From positions 2,728,001 to 2,792,000 of the forward strand of contig NZ_CP114013.1 of NCBI RefSeq assembly GCF_028416635.1: 64,000 nucleotides of DNA, read 5' to 3'. This document shows positions 41,346 to 49,358 of this stretch, piece after piece; positions within the stretch are counted from its first letter, which is position 1; each line of letters starts with the position of its first letter. The notes beneath the pieces were generated by a model. It ran no database searches. It was not told where the DNA came from and was given only the letters and a program-made list of their open reading frames with translations. A program made the translations under genes and the position numbers. The DNA is from Baekduia alba. GTDB lineage: Bacteria > Actinomycetota > Thermoleophilia > Solirubrobacterales > Solirubrobacteraceae.

Positions 41346-41400
41346 GCGGAACCATGGATTCCGCTTGTCGCGGCTCGGTCGCACTAGGCTTGGCGGCGTG
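41346..41400. promoter_or_regulatory. Operator-like palindrome and leaderless promoter of the TetR-CDF operon
   Basis: GCGGAA (41346-41351) and TTCCGC (41359-41364) form an inverted repeat with a 7-nt CCATGGA centre, in the -35 region of a promoter whose -10 is TAGGCT (41385-41390). The GTG start follows after 7 nt (41398). On the other strand the palindrome also lies upstream of UspA. It is a plausible binding site for the adjacent TetR. Confidence 0.5.
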
Positions 41401-42090
41401 ACGCCCGCGACACGACGCGCCCCGCGCAAGGACGCGCAGCGCAACCGCGAACGGATCCTCGAGGCCGCGCGCGAGGTTGTGGCCGAGCGCGGCGTTGCGG
41501 CCAAGATGGAGGACGTGGCCGCCCGCGCGGGCGTCGGCATCGGCACGCTGTACCGCTTCGTCCCGACCAAGGACGCGCTCTTCGGCGGCATCTTGCGCGA
41601 GGAGGCCGAGCGCCTGGCGCAGCTGGCCGAGCGCGCGCTCGCGCTGCCGCCCGGCGAGTCCGCGTTCCACGCGTGGATGACCGAGGCCGCCGCGTGGCAG
41701 GGCGCCAACCGCGCGTTCATCGACGTGCTCGTCGCGCGCGACCCCGACGAGCCCGTGCCGCGCCTGCTCTCCCAGCGGCTGCGCGGGCTCCTGCGCGACC
41801 TCGTCCGGCGCGGCCAGGCCGACGGCGACCTGCGCGAGGACGTCAGCGCCTCGGACGTGATGATGGTGCTGCTCGCGGTGGGCCGCATCGGCGAGGGGAC
41901 CGCCGCCACCCACGGCGCCTACGCCAAGCGCTTCCTCGCGCTGCAGCTCGACGCCCTCGCGCCCGGCGGCACGCCGCTGCCCGGCAAGGCGCTGACCGAG
42001 CGCCAGCTCGAGCTCACCCTCGACGCGCTGGCCCACAGCCGCCGCGCGGCGGCCGGCGGCAGGCCGCGTGGCGGCGGGCCACGCGCGTGA
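41398..42090 (+). CDS. TetR/AcrR family regulator of the CDF exporter operon
   Basis: A 230-residue regulator. The HTH is RERILEAAREVVAERGVAAKMEDVAARAGVGIGTLYRFVPTKDALFGGILREEAERLA; the ligand domain is typical of the 'GIGTLYRxFPxK' group (RLLSQRLRGLLRDLVRRGQADGDLREDVSASDVMMVLLAVGRI). The GTG at 41398 is chosen because a -10 element ends 7 nt before it; the TTG at 41365 is rejected. It overlaps the CDF gene by GTGA, so it is probably an autorepressor of the exporter. Confidence 0.87.
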   Translation: MTPATRRAPRKDAQRNRERILEAAREVVAERGVAAKMEDVAARAGVGIGTLYRFVPTKDALFGGILREEAERLAQLAERALALPPGESAFHAWMTEAAAWQGANRAFIDVLVARDPDEPVPRLLSQRLRGLLRDLVRRGQADGDLREDVSASDVMMVLLAVGRIGEGTAATHGAYAKRFLALQLDALAPGGTPLPGKALTERQLELTLDALAHSRRAAAGGRPRGGGPRA

Positions 42091-43085
42091 CCGACGACGC
42101 GCGCGCGGGCGACGGCGGCCCTGGCCGCGACGCGAGCCTCACGAGCGTCTTCGCGGCGCTCGCCGCCAACATGGCGATCGCCGTGGCCAAGGGCATCGCG
42201 GCGGCGCTCACCGGCTCGGCCGCGCTCTTCGCCGAGACGCTGCACACGGTCGCCGACGCCGGCAACGAGGTCTTCCTCTACGTCGCGATCCGCCGCAGCG
42301 AGCGCCCGCCCGACGCGTCTCACCCGCTCGGCTACGGGCCGGAGCGCTGGTACTGGGCGCTGCTGGCCGCGATCGGGATGTTCGTGGTCGGCGGCGCCGT
42401 CTCGATCTTCGAGGGCATCAACGCGCTGATCCACCCGCGCGAGCTGGAGGCGTTCTGGGTCGGCGTCGTCGTGCTCGTCATCGCGATCGTGCTGGACGGC
42501 CTCAGCCGCACGGTCGCCGTGCGCGAGCTGCGCGGCCGCGCCTCGCGGGCCGGCGTGCCGTTGCGCCAGTACCTGGCCGAGTCCTCGGACCCGACGGTCA
42601 CCACCGTCTACCTGGAGGACTCGATCGACGTGCTCGGCGCGTCGCTCGCGCTCGTCGCGCTGGTCCTCCACAAGGTCACCGGCATCGAGATCTTCGACCC
42701 GATCGCCACGCTGATCATCGGCGGGATGCTGACCTACGTCGCGATCCGGCTGACGGGCCGCAACCGCGCGCTGCTGACCAACCAGGCCGTCGCGGCGCGC
42801 TACGTCGAGCAACTGCGCGAGGACCTCGTGGCCCAGCCGGGCATCGCCGCGGTGCACGACATCGAGGCCGTCCACCTCGGTCCGACGAGCGTCATGGCGG
42901 CCGCCGAGGTCGAGGTGCGCGACGGGATGACCGCCGACGACGTCGCCGACACGCTGGCCGTCGTGCGGGACACGCTGTGCGGCGCGGTGCCGGCGATCAC
43001 CCGGCTCTACCTGACGCCGGTCACGCGCGCCACGGCCACGCCGGCGGCGCCGCCCGAGCCGTCGGGCGACGCCGGCCAGGGCTGA
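42087..43085 (+). CDS. Cation diffusion facilitator family transporter
   Basis: A 332-residue protein with six helices in about the first 225 residues and a C-terminal cytosolic domain. Helix 2 has AALFAETLHTVADAGNEVFLYVAI, the H-x3-D metal site of CDF proteins, and helix 5 VYLEDSIDVLGASLALVALVL supplies the partner Asp residues (D-x3-D). The cytosolic part (VEQLREDLVAQPGIAAVHDIEAVHLGPTSVMAAAEVEV) is the usual dimerisation module. It exports a divalent metal (Zn, Fe, Co or Mn). The GTG start overlaps the TetR stop, so it is the TetR's immediate target. Confidence 0.9.
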   Translation: MTDDARAGDGGPGRDASLTSVFAALAANMAIAVAKGIAAALTGSAALFAETLHTVADAGNEVFLYVAIRRSERPPDASHPLGYGPERWYWALLAAIGMFVVGGAVSIFEGINALIHPRELEAFWVGVVVLVIAIVLDGLSRTVAVRELRGRASRAGVPLRQYLAESSDPTVTTVYLEDSIDVLGASLALVALVLHKVTGIEIFDPIATLIIGGMLTYVAIRLTGRNRALLTNQAVAARYVEQLREDLVAQPGIAAVHDIEAVHLGPTSVMAAAEVEVRDGMTADDVADTLAVVRDTLCGAVPAITRLYLTPVTRATATPAAPPEPSGDAGQG

Positions 43086-43094
43086 GACCCGGGC

Positions 43095-44792
43095 CTACGG
43101 GACGCGGTGGTCGTGCCGCGTCGCCGTCCGGATCAGCGGACGCTGCTTGCCGCCGACCTTCTGCGCCTGGGGCGCCAGCGACGGCGGCGTGTAGTCCGAC
43201 GTCGGCTCCTCGCCGGAGAACGTCGTGTCCTGCTTGCAGACCGTGCCCGCGGGCGGCAGCGCGCCGCCGAGCAGGTAGCCGTCGACCGCCGCGTTGACGC
43301 ACGCCGACTCGGAGTTGTAGGCCGTGTGGCCGTCGCCGATCATCGTCAGCAGCCGCGCGTTGCCCAGGTCCTTGACCAATGCCTTGGCGCCGCGGTACGG
43401 CGTGGCCGGGTCGTAGGTGGTGGCGACGACCAGCGGCGTGTTGGCGCTGTCAGGCAGCGTGAACGGCCCGCCGTAGCGGCCGTTGGCGCCGACCGGGAAG
43501 AGCCCGTAGTTGAGCTCGACGTAGCCGCTGTTGAACCAGAAGTGGTCGAACGTGTTGTACGAGCTCTTGCCGAGCCGGAAGTAGCGGTCGTTGTTGTCGG
43601 GGTAGCGCTGCTCGACCGCGCCGATCAGGAAGTAGCGATCGGTGTCCGGGGCGTAGGTGCCGGTCTCCGGGTCGTAGCCGAACGCGCCGTCGGAGTCCAT
43701 CCGGATGCCCGACCCGTCGCCGTCGGCGGCGTGGCGGAGCTCCTGGGCGATGTAGGGCGACCAGTACTCCTTGCGGTACAGGTTGTAGATCGTCGCGTTG
43801 AGGATGTCGTCGCCCGTGACCGCGCGCGTGTCCGCCGTCCAGCCCCACGGGTTGTCGGTCGACACGGGGATCGGGTTGGCGTTGGCCTGCTCGACGAGCG
43901 CGTCGAACGCCGCGTGCGGGTCGTCGCCGCCGAAGCCGTAGCAGGAGTCCTGGTCGCTCGCGCACGCCTGGAAGAACCGGTCGAGCTCGCGCTCGAACGC
44001 GCTGGTCTGCGCCTGCAGGTCTGCGGTCGGGTGGTTGATGTAGTCGTCGGCGTCGACCGGGCCGTCGAGCACGACGCGCCCGAGGTTGCCCGGGAACAGC
44101 GCGCCGTAGGTCGCGCCGAGGAACGTGCCGTAGGAGAAGCCGAGGTAGTTGAGCTGCGTGTCTCCGACGGCCTGGCGGAGCAGGTCGAGGTCGCGGGCCA
44201 CGTTGCCGGTCGTCACGTAAGGCAGCAGCGGCTTGTTGAGCTGCACGCACCTGCGGACGTACTGCCGGTCCTTCTTGAGCAGCGCCGACCGCTCCGTGTC
44301 GGGCGTGGCGTAGGGGATCGAGTAGATGCCCTGCGTCTCCTGGTTGGCCTGGCAGTCCAGCGCGGCGTCGCTGCGGCCGGTGCCGCGCGGATCGAAGCCG
44401 ATGATGTCGTATTGCTGGTTGAGCGTGTCGTAGAGACCCGGGCCGCCGTAGATGACCGGGTTGAGGAAGTCGGCCTCGACGGAGTCGGTGCCGCCCGCGC
44501 CGGGGCCGCCGTAGTTGACGAAGAGCGAGCCGAGCTTCTTGCCGGGGTTCGTCGCCTCCTTGCGCACGAGGGCGACGTGGTAGACGGCGTTGTCGGGCTT
44601 GGCGTAGTCCAGCGGCACCGCGGCCGAGGCGCACTCGAAGTGGACGTCGGGCGCGTCGGGGCTGGCGTCGCAGGGCTGCCAGTCCAGGACCGGCACCGGT
44701 GGGCCCCCCTGGGCCTGCGCGCCGGGCGCCACCACGATCGCCGCGACCAGCGCCACCAGCGCCGCCACCGCACTCCGTCGTACCGCTCTCAT
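43095..44792 (-). CDS. Secreted alpha/beta hydrolase, tripeptidyl aminopeptidase (TAP) type
   Basis: A 565-residue protein with a signal peptide (AVAALVALVAAIVVAPGAQA-QG). It has an S33-type fold: LFVNYGGPGAGGTDSVEADF (oxyanion), IIGFDPRGTGRSDAALDCQ, nucleophile Ser in NYLGFSYGTFLGATYGALFPGNLGRVVLDGPVD, a likely acid in VVATTYDPATPYRGA and His in TMIGDGHTAYNSESACVN, the C-terminal TAP domain signature. Six or more Cys suggest disulfides. It should remove short peptides from protein N-termini outside the cell. GAAGGGACC precedes the ATG. Confidence 0.87.
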   Translation of the reverse strand: MRAVRRSAVAALVALVAAIVVAPGAQAQGGPPVPVLDWQPCDASPDAPDVHFECASAAVPLDYAKPDNAVYHVALVRKEATNPGKKLGSLFVNYGGPGAGGTDSVEADFLNPVIYGGPGLYDTLNQQYDIIGFDPRGTGRSDAALDCQANQETQGIYSIPYATPDTERSALLKKDRQYVRRCVQLNKPLLPYVTTGNVARDLDLLRQAVGDTQLNYLGFSYGTFLGATYGALFPGNLGRVVLDGPVDADDYINHPTADLQAQTSAFERELDRFFQACASDQDSCYGFGGDDPHAAFDALVEQANANPIPVSTDNPWGWTADTRAVTGDDILNATIYNLYRKEYWSPYIAQELRHAADGDGSGIRMDSDGAFGYDPETGTYAPDTDRYFLIGAVEQRYPDNNDRYFRLGKSSYNTFDHFWFNSGYVELNYGLFPVGANGRYGGPFTLPDSANTPLVVATTYDPATPYRGAKALVKDLGNARLLTMIGDGHTAYNSESACVNAAVDGYLLGGALPPAGTVCKQDTTFSGEEPTSDYTPPSLAPQAQKVGGKQRPLIRTATRHDHRVP

Positions 44793-44812
44793 CTGGTCCC
44801 TTCCCCGAAAAT

Positions 44813-44853
44813 CCGCTCTGACCGTCTGAGCGGTCGCTTTGTCGAGCGCACAC
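44813..44853 (-). promoter_or_regulatory. Promoter and overlapping palindromes upstream of the TAP-type hydrolase
   Basis: On the minus strand TAGTGT (44848-44853) fits a -10 element. Downstream of it CCGCTC (44813-44818) pairs with GAGCGG (44828-44833), and GACCG (44820-44824) pairs with CGGTC (44831-44835). The position between promoter and start suits an operator or leader hairpin. No regulator is linked to it. Confidence 0.35.
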
Positions 44854-44901
44854 TACCCCACGAAAAGCCCGTTGGAACGCCGGATCTGCGAGTGTCGCGC
44901 C

Positions 44902-46419
44902 ATGTCCCGAGTCGTCCCGCTCGCGGCAGCGCTCCTGGCGCTGCTCGTCCTCGCTCCGTCGGCCTTCGCGGAGGCCGGATTGTGGGACGGCACCAAGGGC
45001 GTCCAGCACCTCCATTTCGCCACCGCGCCGATCGTCGTCAAGCCCGGCCAGAACAGCATCGACAACGTCGTCATCCCGGCCGCCCAGAAGCCCAAGGTCG
45101 ACGGCTACATCGTGCGCGCGCGGCCGGATCTGACCTACCTCGACGGGACGGTCCCGCCGGTCGACGTCATCCACCTGCACCACGGCGTGTGGCTCAACGC
45201 GTCGGGCAGCTCGCCCGCCTCGCCCGCCGGCAGCGTCCAGCCGATCTTCTTCGGGGGCGAGGAGAAGACGGTCTTCCGCATCCCCAAGGGCTACGGCTAC
45301 GCCTACAAGAAGTCCGACATGTGGATCCTCAACGAGATGATCCACAACAACACGCCGAACCGCACCAAGGTGCGGCTGGTGTGGGACCTCGACTTCATCC
45401 CGAAGACCGCGCCGATCGCCAAGCAGGTCACGCCGGTGCTCCCGCTGTGGATGGACGTCCGGCGCGGCTGGGGCTACCCGGTGTTCGACGTCGCCCAGCG
45501 CAGCGGCGGCGCGGACGGCCAGTTCACGTTCCCCGACGAGGAGCCCACCAACCCGTACGGGGACGGCAACCGCCAGAACGAGTTCTCGATGCCCTACGAC
45601 GCGACGATCGTCGCCGCCGTCGGCCACCTGCACCCGGGTGGCCTGCGCGACGACATCGACGTCGCGCGCCCCGGCGTCGCCGGCGGGGCGTCGAAGCTCA
45701 TCTTCCGCTCCGAGGCCAAGTACTACGACCCGGCCGGGCCGGTGTCGTGGGACGTGTCGCTCACGGCGTCCAAGCCCAAATGGCGCGTCGCGGTCAAGGC
45801 CGGCGATGTGCTCGCCATCCACGCGACCTACGACGCCCGGCAGTCGTCCTGGTACGAGAACATGGGCATCGTCCTGCTGTTCGCCGTGCCGCACCAGACC
45901 ACGGGCCCGGACCCGTTCGCGACGACCGTGGACCCGCGCGGCGAGCTGACGCACGGCCACCTCGCCGAGAACGACCACCACGGCGGCAAGACGGCCGTGT
46001 ACCCGGACCCGCGCAAGGCGAAGGCCGGCGCGGCCGCGACCGAGGTCAAGATCAAGGACTTCCAGTTCGTCCCCGGCGACCTCGGCCTGCTCTACGACAA
46101 GGACCAGATCCCGACGGTGCCCCAGGGCCAGAGCCTGGCGTTCGTCAACCAGGACGACCCGAACGTCGAGTGGCACTCGATCACCACCTGCCGCGCGCCG
46201 TGCAACCGCCAGACCGGGATCAGCTACCCGCTGGCCAACGGGCTGGGTGGGCGGGGCGGGGTCCAGTTCGACTCCGGCCAGCTCGGCTTCGGGCCCGCGG
46301 GCGCCTCGCCGGCGGCCAACCGGCTGACGTGGGAGACGCCGTCCGACCTGCAGCAGGGGACCTACACCTACTTCTGCCGGATCCACCCGTTCATGCGCGG
46401 AGCGTTCCGGGTGCAGTAG
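44902..46419 (+). CDS. Secreted SURNod19-like protein with a C-terminal cupredoxin domain
   Basis: A 505-residue protein with a signal peptide (VVPLAAALLALLVLAPSAFA-EA). The main domain (about 30-370) resembles the stress-up-regulated Nod19 family: His-rich HLHHG at 91-95, a GHLHPGG loop, and long beta segments, reminiscent of copper monooxygenase folds. Residues about 385-505 form a cupredoxin with all four type 1 copper ligands: His425 (EWHSIT), Cys492, His495 and Met498 (C-x2-H-x2-M, the amicyanin spacing). A CRAPC pair may form a disulfide. It is probably a secreted copper redox protein or oxidase. Starts upstream of 44902 lack a signal peptide. Its end overlaps the convergent monooxygenase gene by 29 nt. 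Confidence 0.75.
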   Translation: MSRVVPLAAALLALLVLAPSAFAEAGLWDGTKGVQHLHFATAPIVVKPGQNSIDNVVIPAAQKPKVDGYIVRARPDLTYLDGTVPPVDVIHLHHGVWLNASGSSPASPAGSVQPIFFGGEEKTVFRIPKGYGYAYKKSDMWILNEMIHNNTPNRTKVRLVWDLDFIPKTAPIAKQVTPVLPLWMDVRRGWGYPVFDVAQRSGGADGQFTFPDEEPTNPYGDGNRQNEFSMPYDATIVAAVGHLHPGGLRDDIDVARPGVAGGASKLIFRSEAKYYDPAGPVSWDVSLTASKPKWRVAVKAGDVLAIHATYDARQSSWYENMGIVLLFAVPHQTTGPDPFATTVDPRGELTHGHLAENDHHGGKTAVYPDPRKAKAGAAATEVKIKDFQFVPGDLGLLYDKDQIPTVPQGQSLAFVNQDDPNVEWHSITTCRAPCNRQTGISYPLANGLGGRGGVQFDSGQLGFGPAGASPAANRLTWETPSDLQQGTYTYFCRIHPFMRGAFRVQ

Positions 46420-47926
46420 CCCCGGCGCCGGCGGCGACCGGCGCCAGCTCGTAGGCCGCCGGGTCGAACGCGCGCGTCTGGTTCCAGAAGGCGAACGTGA
46501 AGTCCGGCCAGATCGTGGTGTTCTTGCCGTTGGCGTCGATGTACCAGGACGCGCACCCGCCGGAGCTCCACACCGTGTTGCCCATCTTGGCCTGCAGGCG
46601 GTCGTTGTAGGCCGCGACCGCGTCGGCCCGGACCTCGACCCGTCCGGCGCCGCGCTCACGCATCGCCTCCAGCGCCCCCAGCACGTAGTTGAGCTGGGCC
46701 TCGATCATGAACACGATCGAGTTGTGGCCCAGGCCGACGTTGGGGCCGACGAGCAGGAACAGGTTCGGGAAGCCGGCCATCGCGGTGCCGCGGTAGGCCT
46801 GCGGCGAGCGGTGCCAGACGCCGGCGAGCTGCTCGCCGTCGACGCCGTAGACGATGTTGGCCAGCGGGATGTCGGTGACGTAGAAGCCGGTCGCGAAGAT
46901 GATGGTGTCGACCTCGTGCAGGGTGCCGTCGGTCGTCACGTAGCCCTCGGGCCGGATCTCGACGATGTCGTCGGTGACGAGCTCGACGTTCTCGCGCCCC
47001 AGCGCGGGGTACCACTTGTTGGAGGGCAGGATCCGCTTGCAGCCGATCGTGTAGCTCGGGGTGACCTTCGCGCGCAGCTCGGGGTCGGGGACCTGGTCGG
47101 CGATGTGCTTGCGCGCGACCTTCTCGGCGACCTTGAGCAGCTTGGGCCGGTAGACGAGCCCGGGCACCAGCAGCTCGCGGCTGAGGTAGACGCCGGCCCG
47201 GACCGCGCGCTGCAGCGGCGGGAAGTTCTTGTACAAGAACCGCTCGACGCGGGTGATCGGGCGGTCGCGATGGGGCACGACCCACGGCGGCGTGCGCTGG
47301 ACGACGTCGAGGTGCCCGGCCTGCTGGGCGATCTCCGGGACGGCCTGGATCGCCGACGCGCCGGTGCCGACGACCGCGACGCGGCGGCCGCGCAGGTCGT
47401 GGTCGTGGTTCCAGGTGGCGGTGTGGAAGACCGTGCCGGCGAAGCTGTCCAGGCCCGGGAGGTCGGGCAGCGACGGCTCGCTCAGCGGGCCGGGGGCGGC
47501 CACCACGACGTCGGCGGTGTAGCCGCCGTTGGTGGTCTCGATGCGCCACAGGCTCGCGTCCGCGTCCCAGCGCGCGGCGGTCACCGCGGTGTTGAGGCGG
47601 ACCTTGTCGTAGATCCCGAACTTCTCGGCCGTCGCGCGCAGGTAGTCGCGCAGCTCGGGCTGCTTGGGGTAGGTGCGCGTCCAGTTCGGGTTCGGCGCGA
47701 ACGAGAACGAGTAGAGGTGCGACGGGATGTCGCACTGGCAGCCGGGGTAGGTGTTGGCCCACCACGTGCCGCCGACGTCGGCGGCACGCTCGAAGACCAG
47801 GAAGTCGGTGTCGCCGCGCTGCTGGAGCCGGATGGCCATGCCGAGGCCGCCGAAGCCGGCGCCCAGGATCCCGACGCGGACGTGGCGGGGCTGCGTGCCG
47901 TTGACTGGGGTGGACGTCGGGGTCAT
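46391..47926 (-). CDS. Flavin-containing monooxygenase, Baeyer-Villiger type
   Basis: The 511-residue enzyme has an FAD Rossmann motif (GILGAGFGGLGMAIRLQ), a second NADPH motif (VAVVGTGASAIQAVPEIA) and the Baeyer-Villiger fingerprint F-x-G-x3-H-x3-W as FAGTVFHTATW. VGGTWWANTYPGCQCDIPSHLYSFSF is typical of the group, and IIFATGFYVTDIPL closes the nucleotide fold. Such enzymes insert oxygen next to a carbonyl in ketones, steroids or long-chain compounds. It is divergent from a TetR gene, with a shared operator between them, which suggests induction by a hydrophobic substrate. Confidence 0.9.
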   Translation of the reverse strand: MTPTSTPVNGTQPRHVRVGILGAGFGGLGMAIRLQQRGDTDFLVFERAADVGGTWWANTYPGCQCDIPSHLYSFSFAPNPNWTRTYPKQPELRDYLRATAEKFGIYDKVRLNTAVTAARWDADASLWRIETTNGGYTADVVVAAPGPLSEPSLPDLPGLDSFAGTVFHTATWNHDHDLRGRRVAVVGTGASAIQAVPEIAQQAGHLDVVQRTPPWVVPHRDRPITRVERFLYKNFPPLQRAVRAGVYLSRELLVPGLVYRPKLLKVAEKVARKHIADQVPDPELRAKVTPSYTIGCKRILPSNKWYPALGRENVELVTDDIVEIRPEGYVTTDGTLHEVDTIIFATGFYVTDIPLANIVYGVDGEQLAGVWHRSPQAYRGTAMAGFPNLFLLVGPNVGLGHNSIVFMIEAQLNYVLGALEAMRERGAGRVEVRADAVAAYNDRLQAKMGNTVWSSGGCASWYIDANGKNTTIWPDFTFAFWNQTRAFDPAAYELAPVAAGAGATAPGTLRA

Positions 47927-47952
47927 CTGAAGGCTCCGGTAGTCGCTCGAAG

Positions 47953-47986
47953 GAACACGCTTGTCTCAAGTGTACGATGTTGTCTC
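47953..47986. promoter_or_regulatory. Operator region between the monooxygenase and TetR genes
   Basis: GAACA-CGCT-TGTCTC (47953-47967) matches the RAACA-N4-TGTCT palindrome also found at 53665 and 56796. An overlapping inverted repeat CTTG-TCT-CAAG (47960-47970) and a second TGTCTC half-site (47981-47986) are next to it. TACGAT (47973-47978) is a -10 element 9 nt before the TetR ATG. Both divergent genes could be repressed from here. Confidence 0.6.
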
Positions 47987-47987
47987 C

Positions 47988-48677
47988 ATGACCGTCCACG
48001 GCGACACGCACGCGCTCCGCGTCCTGCCCCGCGGACGCCACGCCGCGCCGCGCGCGGTCGTCGCCGAGTCCCAGCGCGAGCGGCTGCTGGTCGCGATGGC
48101 CGACGCGACCGCGGCCAAGGGCTACGCCAACGTCGCGGTCGCCGACGTGATCGAGCGGGCCGGCGTCTCGCGCCGGACGTTCTACGAGCACTTCACCAAC
48201 AAGGAGGACGCGTTCCTCGCCGCCTACGACGCGGGCGTCGCCGGGCTGCTGGACGCGATCGCCGAGGCGGAGGAGGCCGCGGCCGGGATCGATCCGAACG
48301 GCGGCCTGCTCGCGCGGGCCCGCGCGGGCACCGAGGTCTACCTCCAGCTGCTGGCCGACAACCCGGCCTTCGCGCGCACGTTCCTGATCGAGGTGCTCGG
48401 CGCGGGGCCGGCGGCGCTGGAGCGCCGTGACGCGGTCCACGCGCGGTTCGCGGCGCGCCTGGCCGACGGCTTCGACACGATCGCCGCCGGCGTCGACGGC
48501 GGGCTGCCCCGGCCGGCCGGCTACGTCTTCCGCGCCGCGGTCGGCGCGATCCACGAGCTGGTCCTCGACACGCTGCTCAAGCGCGGCGCCGGGGCGCTGC
48601 CCGAGCTGCTGGGCCCGGTCCTGGAGATCGAGCTGCGGCTGCTCGGCGCGCGGGTGCCGGAGCCGCCGCGCCCGTGA
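47988..48677 (+). CDS. TetR/AcrR family regulator divergent from the monooxygenase
   Basis: A 229-residue regulator. A basic N-terminal arm (LPRGRHAAPRAVVAESQRERLL) precedes the HTH (GYANVAVADVIERAGVSRRTFYEHFTNKEDAFLAAYDAG). The arm and HTH are clearly related to the TetR paralogues at 52927 and 53697. The ligand domain includes NPAFARTFLIEVLGAGPAALERRDAVHARFA. The ATG at 47988 is chosen for its position after the -10 element. It is the likely repressor of the monooxygenase and of itself through the RAACA-N4-TGTCT site. Confidence 0.88.
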   Translation: MTVHGDTHALRVLPRGRHAAPRAVVAESQRERLLVAMADATAAKGYANVAVADVIERAGVSRRTFYEHFTNKEDAFLAAYDAGVAGLLDAIAEAEEAAAGIDPNGGLLARARAGTEVYLQLLADNPAFARTFLIEVLGAGPAALERRDAVHARFAARLADGFDTIAAGVDGGLPRPAGYVFRAAVGAIHELVLDTLLKRGAGALPELLGPVLEIELRLLGARVPEPPRP

Positions 48678-48738
48678 GTTTCGGGCCGTGCCGCGCCGCG
48701 CTGCCGGCCGCGTCCCGACGGTAGGTTCTGCGTTGGGC

Positions 48739-49335
48739 ATGTCGTCCGCGACCACCACCACGAACACGCCGCTGCGCCGCCAGCTCGCCGGCGAGGAGGT
48801 CGGGCGCCGGCCCGCGGCGCTGGACGCGTTCCTGCTCGCCCGCCGCAAGTTCCTGGCCGGCGAGCGCGTCGACATGACGTCGCTGGCCGCCGAGCTGGGC
48901 GTCAACCGCGTCACGCTGTACCGCTGGGTCGGCTCGCGCGAGCAGCTGCTGGTCGAGGTCGTGTGGTCGCTGGCCCGCCGCACGCTCGACGACCTCGTCG
49001 CGGCCGACCGCGGCGGGCCGGGACGGCAGGTCCGGATCCTGATGGCCTTCCTCGAGGCGACGCTCGCCCACCCCGGCATGCAGCGTTGGCTGAGCGAGGA
49101 GGGCGAGTCGGCGATGCGCTTGCTCACCCGCCACGACACGGACTTCCAGCCGCGGCTGATCGCGGCGGTCGAGGAGCTCATCGACCCCGCCGACCCGGAT
49201 CGCCGCGAGGTCGCCTACGCGCTCGTCCGCGTGATCGAGTCCTACACCTACCTCGACCTCATCACGGGCGAGCGCCCCGAGGCGGGGCGGGCGGAGCCGA
49301 TCTTCCGCCGTCTGCTACAAACGCAGCGTTTGTAG
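48739..49335 (+). CDS. TetR-like regulator with QsdR-type ligand domain
   Basis: A 198-residue regulator with the HTH VDMTSLAAELGVNRVTLYRWVGSREQLLVEVVWSLARRTLDDL and a C-terminal region (VRILMAFLEATLAHPGMQRWLSEEGESAMRLLTRHDTDFQPRLIAAVEELI; YALVRVIESYTYLDLITGERPE) of the QsdR-like TetR subgroup. A TAGGTT -10 element lies 11 nt upstream of the ATG. The last codons form half of a perfect palindrome (49315-49335) in front of the HMG-CoA reductase gene, suggesting that this regulator controls that gene. Confidence 0.85.
   Translation: MSSATTTTNTPLRRQLAGEEVGRRPAALDAFLLARRKFLAGERVDMTSLAAELGVNRVTLYRWVGSREQLLVEVVWSLARRTLDDLVAADRGGPGRQVRILMAFLEATLAHPGMQRWLSEEGESAMRLLTRHDTDFQPRLIAAVEELIDPADPDRREVAYALVRVIESYTYLDLITGERPEAGRAEPIFRRLLQTQRL
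49315..49335. promoter_or_regulatory. Perfect palindrome at the TetR/HMG-CoA reductase junction
   Basis: CTACAAACGC (49315-49324) and GCGTTTGTAG (49326-49335) are exact reverse complements around a single A. The element covers the last seven codons of the TetR gene (including the stop) and lies 23 nt before the reductase start. It is far more A/T-rich than its surroundings. Size and symmetry suit a TetR operator. Confidence 0.65.
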
Positions 49336-49358
49336 CCCCGAGGAGAGGAGCCACGGCC

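Noticed and set aside
41365-41397. Upstream TTG start for the TetR of the CDF operon
   Set aside because: It would place the -10 element TAGGCT inside the coding region and adds residues unlike TetR N-termini.
43450-46659. 1069-codon minus-strand frame over the TAP hydrolase and copper protein
   Set aside because: No recognisable motif; both strands' real genes explain the DNA.
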